NCBI GenBank assembly: GCA_009602725.1
Contig: WELB01000085.1
Coordinates: 4,412-34,650, forward strand
From: Spirogloea muscicola
Taxonomy: Eukaryota > Streptophyta > Zygnematophyceae > Spirogloeales > Spirogloeaceae
Reading direction: 5' to 3'
Length of the DNA stretch: 30,239 bases
In this document: in pieces, positions 10,321 to 22,000 of the stretch
Layout: the number at the start of each line of letters is the position of its first letter
Position numbering within the stretch: the first letter of the stretch is position 1
Notes under the pieces: model-generated
Seen by the model: the letters and a program-made list of their open reading frames with translations, nothing else
What the model was told of the DNA's origin: nothing
Database searches by the model: none
Program-made: the position numbers and the translations under genes

Positions 10321-10409
10321 TCTTTGCTAGCCCTTGCTCCTCTTTCCCTTTTTTTTTTTCTCTTTCCGCAGCCGCACTCCTGTCCACTCGCCCCGCGGCC
10401 GCCGCCTCC

Positions 10410-13400
10410 ATGGCGGCCTCCCTGTTGGACTCGCTGATCACCGCCAAGCGCGGCGGCGGCGACGGCGGCGACGGCGGCGCCGGTGGCCGCCTGGCGTCGT
10501 GCAGCAGCTACTACCTCCTCAACCGCTCCGGCCGGTTCACGTGCGTCACCATCCCGCCGGCCCTCTCCTCCTCCATCTGCTTTGTGGACCACGACCACGA
10601 CGAGTCGGGGACTCCGCCGCCCGCTGTCCACGACCGCTCGGACGACGGTGGCAATGACGCCTGCTGCCTGAAAGACACGGACCATGTCCATGCTCACGTA
10701 CATGACGGAGAGATCACACAGGAGGTCACATTTGACCAGGTGCACTGCATGGCGCACGCGTCCCGTACCTCACTTCAGCACTTTCATCCCAAAAGGCAGA
10801 CGTGCTGGGATCACCACTTTCAGCAATTGACGAGTTATAGAATATTGCTCTCAGTCATTGCAAGGATTGTAATGCATTTCATAATGTAGCCGAGGTGCAA
10901 GTATCTCATATGGACTTTGCGAGTTGCAGCACAAGGCAGGTTTGCAAGTAATCGGGTGATGTTGTTTTGCAGTGCCAGAAGGAGCTCTGTAACTTGCCAG
11001 CTACAGCAGCGTCACAGGAACTTGTCAATTGCACAGATGACCTCTCCGAGGCAGAGGAGCACCTTCATACAGAAGGCTGCGGGCATGAACCTATCTTCCA
11101 TGGAGATCATACTGACTTCCTCCTTCCAATGGAGGATGGATCCTTTGTCTTGCGTCATCCTCATGCGGGGTGACTAGCTGTGCCTTTCATTCACCAACAT
11201 GGACAGGGATAGTTCGGGCCTTATGCACTTGCAAGTGTAACGTGGGCCAGGCCACTGGTTTGGCACGTGGGTCCTGCTCAATCTGCTAGACTATGATCGC
11301 CTGGATTCTCTCATTCCAGCTCAGCGGTCTGGTCAAGACACTGTCTATTCAAGAATAGGCTGGACAGGTCTAACGCACTTGATTGTCTTTGGATCAGGAG
11401 GGATGGATCTCACCACTTTCACGAACACGGAAGATTTGTACCCATTGGCTCACCCTTGAGTACAACCAGACGACGGCGCCATCAACAGCTCTTCCAATTT
11501 CAAGATTCTGAAGTAGAAAGTCCCAGTGTACACAGTGCATCCTCATGCAACAGTGCGGTCATGCACACTACCAGACCCTGCGGCAGGTACAGTGCAGCAG
11601 TTACTTGACCTGTACATTTACATGGCTTGAAGGCAGTATATGCTCCTGAGAGGGAACAAGCTCTAGACATCACAAGAACTACGAGGTTAGCTCTTTGGCA
11701 GAGGGGGTCATGGTCAGGACGAGCTGCAGAGAGTGTGCATACAGACAAGCGACTTGACTGAGGCATTCGCTAGCTCAGCTTGTGAAGGCATGGTACTTCC
11801 AAGTGGACAGCAATGACTGTTGAGCTCATGCTCGTTGCTGTAGAGTAGAATGAGCTGATGACTGCTGCTCATGCTGTGGAACTTGTGGACTCAGGTCACC
11901 CCATACCCATCAGTCACTCATAGACGAGGTAAAGCAGGAAGGAGCCCTTGAAGTGGTTGTGACTTCACCAACACATCAACTTCAGAAGACCACGTTGAAC
12001 GTTTTTGGGCTTTGTTGTCCTTCTGAAAGTGGTCTAGTCACAAATCTTCTGAAGCCCCAACCTGGTGTTACTGAAGTCACGGTAAATGCTGTATTGAAGA
12101 CTACGACTGTCATCTATGATAGCAAGCTCATAAATGATGTCCAGCTTGGTGAGTGACCATTTTGACTAGGCCTGACGTCGGAGTTCTCCTCGACTGATCA
12201 ATATGTAGGAACACACAAAGCTCTCAGCTGCTTGCATCATTGCACATGCCCCAATGCTTTCTTGTTGAAAGTATTGGTACCGGTACTACTACTTCAGCTT
12301 TGCATATTAGATTATATGCAGTCACAGTCGAGTAGAACGAGTTTTGTATTGTCTCTGGTCATTGAGAGGGACAGGCCGATTGACGTATCTCCTACTTTTG
12401 CGTGCAGTACGCATACTTAACGAAGCCAAGTTGGATGCAAGCATTCACAGGAGGGGCACCTCAAATCCAAGGTCAAGGTGGCCAAGTTGCTGGACCATTC
12501 TTTGTGGCCTTCTGCTGGGGGTTGCCTTGTTCAAATATCTATATCCTCCTCTTAAGTGGGTGGCATTGGCTTCCATAGCAATAAAGCTACCATCTACCCT
12601 CTTGAAGAGTATCAGGTCGATATCTCGTTACATTTGTGACATCCACACCTTAATGACCATAGCAGGTACTTTGTACTTCTGAGCATTGTACTTAGTGTGC
12701 TGCCATAATTGTGGAGCTTGCATCTCTCCAAATGCGAGAAACTTGTCAGCTGGTGTGTCATGTTCTTATCACAAGTGGAATATCACCTGCAATGGATGCT
12801 CATAAATCCCTGGCTTCTGCAGTGGTTGGTGCCATTGCTTTAGGTGACTATGTGGAAGGGGCGACTGTTGTATTCTTGTTTGCACTATCTGAATATCTGG
12901 AGACGAAGTCGACAGAGAAGGTGGACTTTGGTCACTTTATTTTGCATTATAAGATCGCATTCAAGTTGTCATGTGATCATGAGCATTCCGTAACTTTCTC
13001 GTGCACTCCTGCACTCAGAAAGGTTGCGATTGCCTATGAGGAAAGTAATGGGACGTCTGGACACATTTATTTATCTTGGACACATCTATACTTTAAGTAT
13101 GTCGTTGGGGTTTATGTGGACCATCATATGATGGACAATCTGACAGGGGTGGTTGTGATGGCAGGCTAGACATGCAATTGAGGACATCATAAACCTTGCC
13201 CCAGAGACCGCACTGCTTGCTGACTCTGGGATGAGGGTGCCTGTGGAGTCACTTGAAGTAGGCTCAATCTTACTAGTGAAGCCAGGGGAGAAGATACCTG
13301 TAGACTCGAAGGTAGTCTCTGGGACCAGCACTGTGGATGAGAGCAATCTGACTGGCGAGTCACGGCCCGTCACCAAGGATAGTGGGTCAATGGTGTGGGC

Positions 13401-16400
13401 TGGCACGATCAACACCACCAGTAAGTCCGGACTTCCTAGCGCAGAAGTGGTGCATGGCAGATTTACAGACGCCTCGATTTTGGATTCTCAATGCACACAA
13501 TTTTCAAATCAAACTGCTTTGCCTCAACATGCAGGTCCTCTGAGGGTCCTTACAGTGGCTCTTGCAAAGGATTCAGCAGTGGCAAAGCTTGTCCGACTTG
13601 TTGAGGACGCCCAGAAACAAAGATCACAGACTGAAACAATTTGTGGAGGCCTGTGCTCGTTACTACACTCCAGCTGTTCTTCTGAGCGGTGCTGCACTCC
13701 ACAACACAATTTTGACTACCTGTGTCTTGTGTACCAAGTATCTCCTTGTCAACAAGTCGCTTGTCTACATGTGTTACATTCATGTTTGTTGGTAGCTTAC
13801 TCAATCTGCTGACAGGTGTCGCTCCCGCAACAGCTCTGGATACTCGCTAGTGTTGGCGCACGAACTTATAAAAATACTCTCAATAATGACTGGCAGCAAC
13901 TCTGGTCACCGTCATTCCCTTGGCAATTGGTGTACCCAACATCAGACACTGGTTATACCTGGCCCTGGTCCTCTTGGTGGTTGCCTGTCCATGTGCACTA
14001 GTCATCTCAACACCTATCACCACTATTGCTGGACTAGCACAGGTAAGGCGTCTGTTCTGTGCTAGTTTGCTTGACTGGCTGTGCTAATGTACAGCTAGTA
14101 AGTGTGCAAGAGTAACTGAATATAGTAATTGCTAAGCTGGCCGTGGCCAAGGACATGAATGCATTGCCGACGCATCTGAGCTGCTGTCTGAGCACAAGTT
14201 TTCTGCAGGGTGCACGATGTGGGATACTCATAAAAGGAGGTCGTCACCTCGAAACTCTCGGGCGGTTGAAAGTGTTGGCCTTTGATAAGACTGGGACGTT
14301 AACTAGGGGTCTCTTTCGGGTAGCACACTTTCAAGTGTTGACGGAGAAGGTGGAGCTCAGCCAAATTCTCTCCTGGTAAGAAAATTGTCCTGCTACGCGC
14401 AGCCTTGCAGTCTGACAATACCTGCACGTGTCAGCATAACCTGAAGTATATGATATTGGCTGGAGAAGTGGACTGGTTCTGCACTCACTTTACTTGCATA
14501 TCCAATGTGACTGGGTTTATGTGCCAGCCTTACAACCAGCCAGGATTGTCAGTATCAGTGAGGCCACCAAAGCACATGCTAAGTACGAATGCTGTAATTT
14601 CCATGCTGAGAGAGCTTTTACTCTTCTGTAGGCTGGCATCGGTGGAGGCACAAGCAAGTCACCCTGTGGCCCCGGCCTTGGTGCTCTATGCAAATGTACG
14701 TGGTGTCAAAGCCTCAGGCTTAGTAGAAAACTTTGAAACTCTAGCTGGAGAAGGAGTTGCCGCCGAGGTTGACGGGCGAGTGATTTGTGTCGGCAACAAG
14801 CGCATGGCAAGTCGCCTAGGTTGGCTGACAGGTACGCAAGACACGAGTTCTGCACTACTGTCTTGCACTGTTTGCATTATCTCTTCAATGCTACATTGGA
14901 AGAATGTGCTACTAGAGTATGAATTGCTTGAGGTTGGTGGTTTGTGGGGTGTCCAGAGCCTGTCATACATGCTAGGGTCGTGACATGCCTCCCTACTGTG
15001 ACAGAGCTGGATTCTCAAGTACTGGCCAGGTGGTCAGAGGAAGGTGGCACGGTTGGATACATTGGAGCTGGTGGCCAGCCCCTTGCCATCTTCAGCGTGA
15101 ATGATGAAGCACGTCCCGAGGCCAAGACGGCCCTGCAGAAACTAAGGGCAAGTTCCTTGTGACTAATCTGCATCCTTTGTCAATGCCAATGTTGATGAGT
15201 GAGATGTTATCATGACTTGTACAGTAGAATCGTTCAGGTGGCTTTGAATGCATATCTGGGGTCCAGGCAGGTATCAGAATTCACGTGCCTGAGTGTCTAG
15301 TCTTAGCTACCGAGATAAAGGACCGTGTGCTACGGCCAGTGGCCAGAGCTATTTAGCTGGTAGAACGTCCAATTTCCTTAAGCTTTTCCTGTACTGCATG
15401 AAGGCGAGGAAGGAAATATGGCAACCTGATGGATGTTGCGACAGGTCTCATGCTTATGAAGATGACTGGAGAGAGGGAGCTGACTGTCTCATGAGACACA
15501 TGCACTTTGCAGGGAAGAGGCATTCATGTTGCGATGCTGACTGGGGACAATGCTGGTGCAGCTCAAGCAATCCAGCAGCAGGTGACAACCTTGTGCTGCT
15601 GGGGGCGCTGCGCTTTGCAGGTCTGCAACTGCTCCAAAGCTTGCTGTAGCAGGCTTGATCCACCCTCTGTCTTACACTCTTGCAGCTCTTGTTGGACTTG
15701 GTTGTGTAGGTGGGGAACATCGATGTGTACTCTGAGCTACTGCCCGAAGACAAGGTGCAAGTACTATGTACGCTTAAGCGGGGAGGAATGACTGGCATGG
15801 TGGGCGACGGGATCAATGATGCTCCAGCCTTGGCTGCTGCAGACCTGGGCATAGCAATGGGCGCAGCTGGATCAGCGCTAGCTGTAGAAGTGGCCGATGT
15901 TGCTCTGATGCAGGATGATCTGTATGGCATCGAGAAGGCACTCGTGCTTGGAAGAAGCTGCAGAAATAAGATCATCCAGGTGACTGATGTACATTGATGT
16001 GCCCCTACTTGTGTCTGTCACTACCCTCGCCTGCAGCAATAACAGCAGTGTTTTGGTACCACTACCTACGTTTGCATTTCTTCTCTCTGCCCACCTGCCA
16101 TTCAAGCAGGATGCACATCATCGTTGCCTGGCAATGCTGATGAATTACTGAGGATGCAATCTAACATATGCCTGCACTTGTTGCTGCAGAATGTTGTACT
16201 GTCTATCGTCACAAAAGGAGTCGTCGTGGGGCTTGCTATAGGCGGCTGGGCTTCGCTGTGGGCTGCTCTCTTGGCGGATGTGGGCACCACCCTGATTGTG
16301 ATTACCAACTCTCTGAGGATCCTTGCACGTGTTGAGGGGCGATCAATCGGGCATGGCACTTGCAAGTCCATTCACAAGCACAAGGGTCATCATGGCGACT

Positions 16401-16864
16401 CTTCTCCTGCTGTGGAGCTCACAGAAGACCCGCATCGGGCACAATTTCAGAGGGCTCGGCACGCGTGCAAATCAGCATCTGTAAATGCATCTTGCTGCAG
16501 CAATGCGCCGCTTGCCTCCTCGTATGGCGGGGGGGCGACTGCGTCAAGCAGCCGTACTGTCAAATGCTCCCACAAGCACGCACAGAAGGAGACTCATCTT
16601 GCTCGCAGGTATCCACCAATTAGTCCTTCCTGTGGCAAAGCCCAATCAGGTCAGTCCTGCTGCTCTGCGCCATGTGTTCCAAGCAGCTGTGCCATGAGCT
16701 GCACCTTGGAACAGCGTCAGCAGGAGGAGCTGCTCCATAGTTATGCTGGCAAGGCAACAGTGGCTACTTCATTCATCTGCGGCAGTGCACAAGCAAGTGC
16801 AGCTTGTTGCAACACCACAGCCACTTCTGGCAATTGTAGCCCACTTTCGCAGGAAGCTATTTGA
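10410..16864 (+). CDS. P1B-2 zinc/cadmium-transporting ATPase (plant HMA2/4-like), one frameshift
   Basis: Predicted pump exporting Zn(II)/Cd(II). Exons: 10410-10739, 10973-11169, 11895-12148, 12408-12665, 12823-12920, 13165-13420, 13535-13688, 13897-14042, 14209-14375, 14632-14831, 15005-15147, 15513-15581, 15710-15979, 16190-16864. All phases agree except for one extra base near 13632; allowing for it gives about 1071 residues. Seen: a His-rich N-terminus ([11 protein letters not shown]), a [15 protein letters not shown] module, a plant-type metal domain GLCCPSE (CC 216-217), TGES (442), [10 protein letters not shown] (546), DKTGTLT (D590), SHP (630), GDGINDAP (789) and a final [12 protein letters not shown] helix as in zinc pumps. 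The C-terminal 178 residues are Cys/His-rich with three CC pairs, like HMA4. Start: GCCTCCATGGCG context. The 15148-15512 intron is GC-AG. Confidence 0.9.
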
Positions 16865-17880
16865 CAAGCAACTTTCTCTGATGCGCTGTGTGCTGTGGGC
16901 TGTACAAAGCTGCACTACAAGCTGCACAACAGCCAGCACTTAGCACTGCGAGGCTGCATCTGGTGCATTTGCTTCAGAACAGTACTTTCCACCCCTGATA
17001 TTGGCTCTTCAAGCTGCTGTAGCCCTTGCATGAAGCAGTAAGTGCAAGCTCAAAAGTAGACTGCGTATGTATCAAATTTTAAACAAATCAAGTGACACTC
17101 CAATTGTTTACAATTTCACAGCGTAGCCAAGGACTTGCCGTGCATGCAGAAAGCTATCAGAAGAAATGAAGACCAGGAAGAGTGGTCTCTGAAGGAAAAA
17201 CCACAGCACAGACTTTGACTATATTTCCCTGCTAGATTACACTCAAAATCTCTCTTGTTGCTGGGGCATAAATAACATCTCTTGCGACTATAAAGGGACG
17301 TTACGCTGCACATCTGGTAATTCATTATATTCATTGTGACTAGTCAAACAACAGGTACTGTAAACACATCAGGTCATTGAGTGTGAGGCTGCACGTACAG
17401 GGGTCTTTCAAGATCAAAGAAGCTGCACGCCAGCAGTAGCTCTTGCTTCTGAAAGAGACGCGCCAACCATACTCATTGCCATGGTATTCATCCACAGTCG
17501 TTTTGCGACAGAGATAATGGCTGGATGGATACCTACCTTCATGTATCTAGCTACTGCCATCAACCTGAAGATGAAGATGATTACACCTCTTTTGCTACTT
17601 CAATCGCTGCCACATGGTCTACTGGAGATGGAAATACTCAGCGAGATGCATCACTTGCCCACTGGTCCTCTGTGCTCCCAGGCTTTGGCCATTCGTCAGC
17701 GAGCTGGGCGGGCACTAAGCAAGGCCACTGGCTTCCGTGGCAGTGCTCCGGCTTCCTGATCTAGCTTATCAGACTTTCATGAGCTCACGCTTGGGTACTT
17801 AAGTCCCCCTTCAGCTCTGCCATCGCCCTCTCAATGTAGCCCCTCCTTGCCTAGGGCTTCGCCTTGTGCAGGGGTATGAT
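16865..17880. other. 3' flank of the zinc ATPase, no gene recognised
   Basis: Several short open frames occur here (for example plus strand 17481-17764), but none shows a domain, a splice pattern or bias that I can defend. A TGTAA lies at 17359-17363, rather far (about 495 nt) from the ATPase stop. Confidence 0.5.
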
Positions 17881-18099
17881 GGGGTGCAGATGGCTGTGGT
17901 TGGCCAGCCCAAACCTTTTGGAGTGTCAAGGTAGGACGATGTCAGCAGAGGAGGCTGACACAGCTTAATAAGCAGCCGCAATTCGGCTTTCTATCTGAAC
18001 TCAGACGGCCTGGTGTAGGTACGTTAATAATTGAACACTTGTGGCTGCAGCTCATGCAGCTCAACAGTGGAGCGACGAGGACCCCTAATGTAAGTACGA

Positions 18100-18267
18100 A
18101 TTAAGAGATTGGCCTCACATCAAGCACTCCTGCTGTATGCTGATTACATTGACATTGCCATACCAGGTGCAAAAGGCACCATGTCAATTCTGTTGCCAGT
18201 ATGTGCTGCAAAAGGAGAGCGCAATCCAATGTCAGAGAAGATGGTTGGACCCAAAGCTCGAGCTTGA
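18100..18267 (+). pseudogene. Reverse transcriptase relic
   Basis: The plus frame reads RLASHQALLLYADYIDIAIP and a little later VCAAKGERNPMSEKMVG, then a TGA at 18265-18267. This matches the non-LTR reverse transcriptase core, where the catalytic YADD box is followed by a helix ending CAAKGL...NxxKT. The second catalytic aspartate is Tyr here (YADY) and upstream frames are broken by stops, so it is dead. The repeat phrase GGCCAGCCCAAA near 17910 is also found around the LINE relics at 7.2-10.3 kb. Confidence 0.5.
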
Positions 18268-18340
18268 AGTCGAAGTGAGGGAGGCTGCAGGCAACTTCTC
18301 TGTGCTCCTATTGACCTCCAATATCTTGCACATATAAGCA

Positions 18341-18741
18341 TTAGAAAACATCATATTGCATGTAGTCGTAGCCCTCAGCATTGCTCTGAAGTGCACAATG
18401 AAGGCGCAGCAATTGGTGCCAGTGCACATCCGAGCAGCAGGCAGCAAGCAGTGCAACCTTGGTGTAGATGGGGAGACGCTGGGCCACAAGTAGCGAAGCA
18501 GCTGCAAGTGGTCTTAGCTCGAGGTTGAGCTTCCAGAGTTAGTGGTGGATTGCCATGTCTTGATGTGCCTTGTCTGCACTCTCTCCATCTCCCCAGCTGG
18601 CAAAGCCCTTGCGCACAACACTTGGCAAAGACCTGCCACTCTTGGGCCCCAGCCCACGCACCCTATAGGAGGAAGGTACAGCTCCAAGCCCGACTTCTCA
18701 GACGCCAGCTCGAAGGCAACAATCAGCTCTTCAGTATTCAT
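18341..18741 (-). CDS. Tentative small gene of unknown function
   Basis: Two minus-strand exons can be proposed: 18741-18633 (start ATG, MNTEELIVAFELASEKSG) and 18501-18341 (stop TAA 18341-18343). They join in frame (270 nt, 89 residues). The second exon has a convincing protein-like pattern (LPIYTKVALLAACCSDVHWH) with helical character. DGQMNTEEL at the start resembles the second half of an EF-hand loop, which would imply further upstream exons that I did not find. I do not recognise the family. It lies just downstream of the beta-lactamase-like gene on the same strand and could be part of a longer or decayed gene. Confidence 0.3.
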
Positions 18742-18957
18742 TTGCCCATCTTGAAGGGCAGTTGTGGTAGCAGCACAATGCCTCCAGTGCAAAAGACGAA
18801 GCTCTGTCCAAGGGGTGCATGCCGTGACTGGTTGAAAAGAGGTAGGTGGAATGCACAAGCAAAAAGGGAGAAGATGACTTCCACGCAGACATGAGGGCTC
18901 GTCAAGTGGATGTTGACTTGAGATCCTGAATGATTGACAGGCTGTAGTGATCTCTCT

Positions 18958-18962
18958 TTACA
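18958..18962 (-). terminator. Possible TGTAA polyadenylation signal for the beta-lactamase-like gene
   Basis: The minus strand reads TGTAA about 95 nt after the stop at 19055-19057. Distance and orientation fit the chlorophyte signal; the short motif makes it only suggestive. Confidence 0.4.
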
Positions 18963-19054
18963 GCCATGCATTTGTCTACCATGTTATACGAAACCTACAG
19001 AAATCTAATCTCGAAGAATTGGAGGCATAAGCAGATCTACTACGGTGAAATTTC

Positions 19055-22000
19055 TCATCGCTTTGACCATATCCATCGGTGCATGTAAGTGCAACAGACT
19101 AGCCTGCCAATCTGAGCCAGGATTACTTCTGCTTCTTTTTCGTGATTCTGCAAGCAGAGTGGGGAATCAATGTGATCATCAAACACTTCAGTCAGCTGTA
19201 AACATAGGCATATAAAGCTGGTAGGATGTCCGAACATGGTAACCAAGACACCTGGACTTGTGAGAGTGCATTCAATACATCGATCTGACCAATGCCCAAC
19301 AGCTGCACAAATCTTCCAGAAATTGCTCTAGCAGCCTCACCCTGTCGATCTTATCAATAAAGGCTGCAACAGCCACCTGGTCGTATTCCGTGCCCAGTTT
19401 GATAATACCAGCATCATTGCAGACGCCAAGTATGCTGCAGAAACAAACAATAGGACCATCAACGGATTTGCATGTATACATGTATACCTGCATAAGTCAC
19501 ACAACCTGTGCAGCATCTTAACGCAGATTTGCTGGTGATTAGACAAATTCTGCACACTTCAGAAAACACTGAGGCACTGCACTCTTACGTGCCAGTCTTG
19601 TGATATATAGTGGCGCTTCGTGGTAGGCGCCGACGCAGTCGTCTGCGGCCGAATTGCTACGACAGTGGACACAAACAAGATCACAAATGGTACTGTGCAT
19701 GACTGCACAATCTTCTATAGGCGTCACTCTTTCATGAGACTTGCTATTTTCTAGCATTGCTTGCCTATGCAGTTCTTGGCATAAGGGATAGGTATACCTG
19801 CTGGGAGAGGAACAGAAAGCACACGGCCCTCAAGTGCGGCAGCAGTAAAGGCCCCTGCGCCATGGCTGCCAGCAGGCGCACAGTGTCCCGAGGGGAGCCA
19901 TGATTGTCGACGGCTGCTGCACACTCACGGTCCTGCTTGTAATCCGCTCCTCCATTTGCCTGCCAAGCTTGCAACTATGTCGGTCAACAAGCTCTGATGT
20001 GACCAATGGCAACATTGAGGGTGTGACTTGAAGCCATCCATCTGTGCATGCATGTGTGTGAACGGTTGCAAGAGAGCGGCTTGAGAGGCAAGACGGAATT
20101 GGTACTGACCATGAATGCTGCTTCAGATTGGCACTCAAGAGCGTGCAGGCCCACAAGGGGAAGGCCTCTGTTGGCTTTCTCTGTAGCCACTGCGACGTCA
20201 CGACGCTGACCAGAGCTCAAGGTCTGCCACCTGCATCAAAGGCAGGAGCTGGGTTTGACATCGAGGTTCACTACAGCAGTGCTCATGCTGGTGACATTGA
20301 CCATGAACCAGACCTCATACCAGTATGATTGCAAGCTACTGGACCTGCACAGTGCAACTGCATCTATTGAGGAGTTTGCACTGCAAACCCTCTACTGCAG
20401 TGTGCTCATTGCGCAGGATGAGGCTGACAAGGCACTGCACCTTGCAGCAATCTGCTGCGATGACTGGCCAAACATTGATGGTGCCCTCCCAAGTGCCATG
20501 ACATACGCCTGCACATGCATGAGGAGCACAGGCACACTTTGCAAATGAATACAGGTACAGGTCTAAAAGCTTCAGTAAGATCAAGCATTCGCGTTACGCT
20601 CAGCTCAACACCGGCTTTCAGGCCATCCATACACAAGCTTCCAATTGGACAGGCACTCACATTCTGTCAGCACAATGTCAATTCTCAGGCTTAGTGGAAA
20701 GAAAGTGAGAGCATCCCTAAGCCCTCAACCCTAAGACCGAACACTCCAGTACTTAGGGCACTCTGCCTCACCTGTCGTTGGGACAGCTCAACTGCGGTCT
20801 GCTGCAACCCTAATTGTTGCACAAGACCACCCACTCTGCTCAATGTGACAGCACGCAGGACCTGCCACAGCACAAGCAGTACACTCATCGCCCCATAAGA
20901 ATCTGATGCAATGTTGGCACAAGATACAAACATTCGCCGGTTGTGAAGGAAAGGCACTTCAATGATGCTCTGCTCGGTGACCTTTCGACAGACTATTAAG
21001 CTAACCCTGAGACACTTACCAGGTCAGCGGCAGTGTTGTCAGAGATGACGGTCATCAGGCGCAGGCACTCCCGTAATGGGACGCACGTGCCACTGGAGCA
21101 GCACCGTATTGCTTATCACAGCATGAGTGTCTGTCTGTCTTCCGGTTAGTGAAGTCGGATGAAAGTAAAAGTTTTCAACTGTTAACAACACCACCTTTCA
21201 CTCGACGGGATATTGTCACTCGCGCTCAGCAGAGCGACCACCATGGGAGCACCGCTGCGAGGGGCACGACGCAGTGACGTGCCTAGGCAGGGCACGCAGG
21301 ACGCCGCTGCCAATGCACTTGTCGGCTTCGTCCATGCAGACGGGAACCTCGAGGCTCAGCGTGCCCTCCTGCACCACATGACACCCGTGATGATGGCCGT
21401 TGACGGCGCAACTCGAGGGTCTGAAAGAATGATTGTTGTTGACAACGGAATAGCTTCTGCAGCCCTTGGCTGCGAGCTTAAAGCTAAGTCACTGATGGCA
21501 CTGAAGAAAACGTCGGCAGCCCGACTGTTATTGTCGGGTGCTGGAGGCAAGAGCTCTTCAGGCATGCAATGCTCTGATTCGGCATCGAATGTGCAGATGG
21601 TGAAGGCTGTGATGGCGGCAGCGGCCTTGCCTGCGCCTGCTGCGCAGCGGCCACGAGCAGATGAAGCTTCACGATGGAGGCGAGCGGGAACTTGGAGCTG
21701 GCGGCCACGCCGGCCTCCTCGCCAGTGCCCAAGTGCAGCACCGCCACGCCCACACGCATGTGCCTGCCGAAGGCATCAGCGGCGCTGGCAAGCCCTTAGT
21801 GCCTGCGGACTCAAGGGGGCGACTGACGGCGACGAAGTCCGGCTTGAGCAGCTTACTCCTGCGCAGCGGCAAGCCGTGACAACTTGCGCTGGAGCCGCCG
21901 GGTCCGCATGGGCACAGGCGACGGCGGTGCCCGCTGCTGCGTCGGCAGCAGCTCGGCCGGCGGCTTGCACCACGGAGGCCACACCCCGCAGCCCGGGTCC

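Noticed and set aside
10227-10757. Minus-strand open frame of 176 codons
   Set aside because: It is antisense to the first zinc ATPase exon and low-complexity Gly/Ala/Val; the plus strand has the start context and splice donor.
11850-11894. Cys-rich stretch ([10 protein letters not shown]) before zinc ATPase exon 3
   Set aside because: An in-frame stop lies just upstream and the acceptor at 11894 fits the phase of the previous exon, so it is treated as intron.
17481-17764. Two overlapping plus-strand open frames
   Set aside because: No recognisable domain, no supporting splice sites and no sign of which frame would be real.
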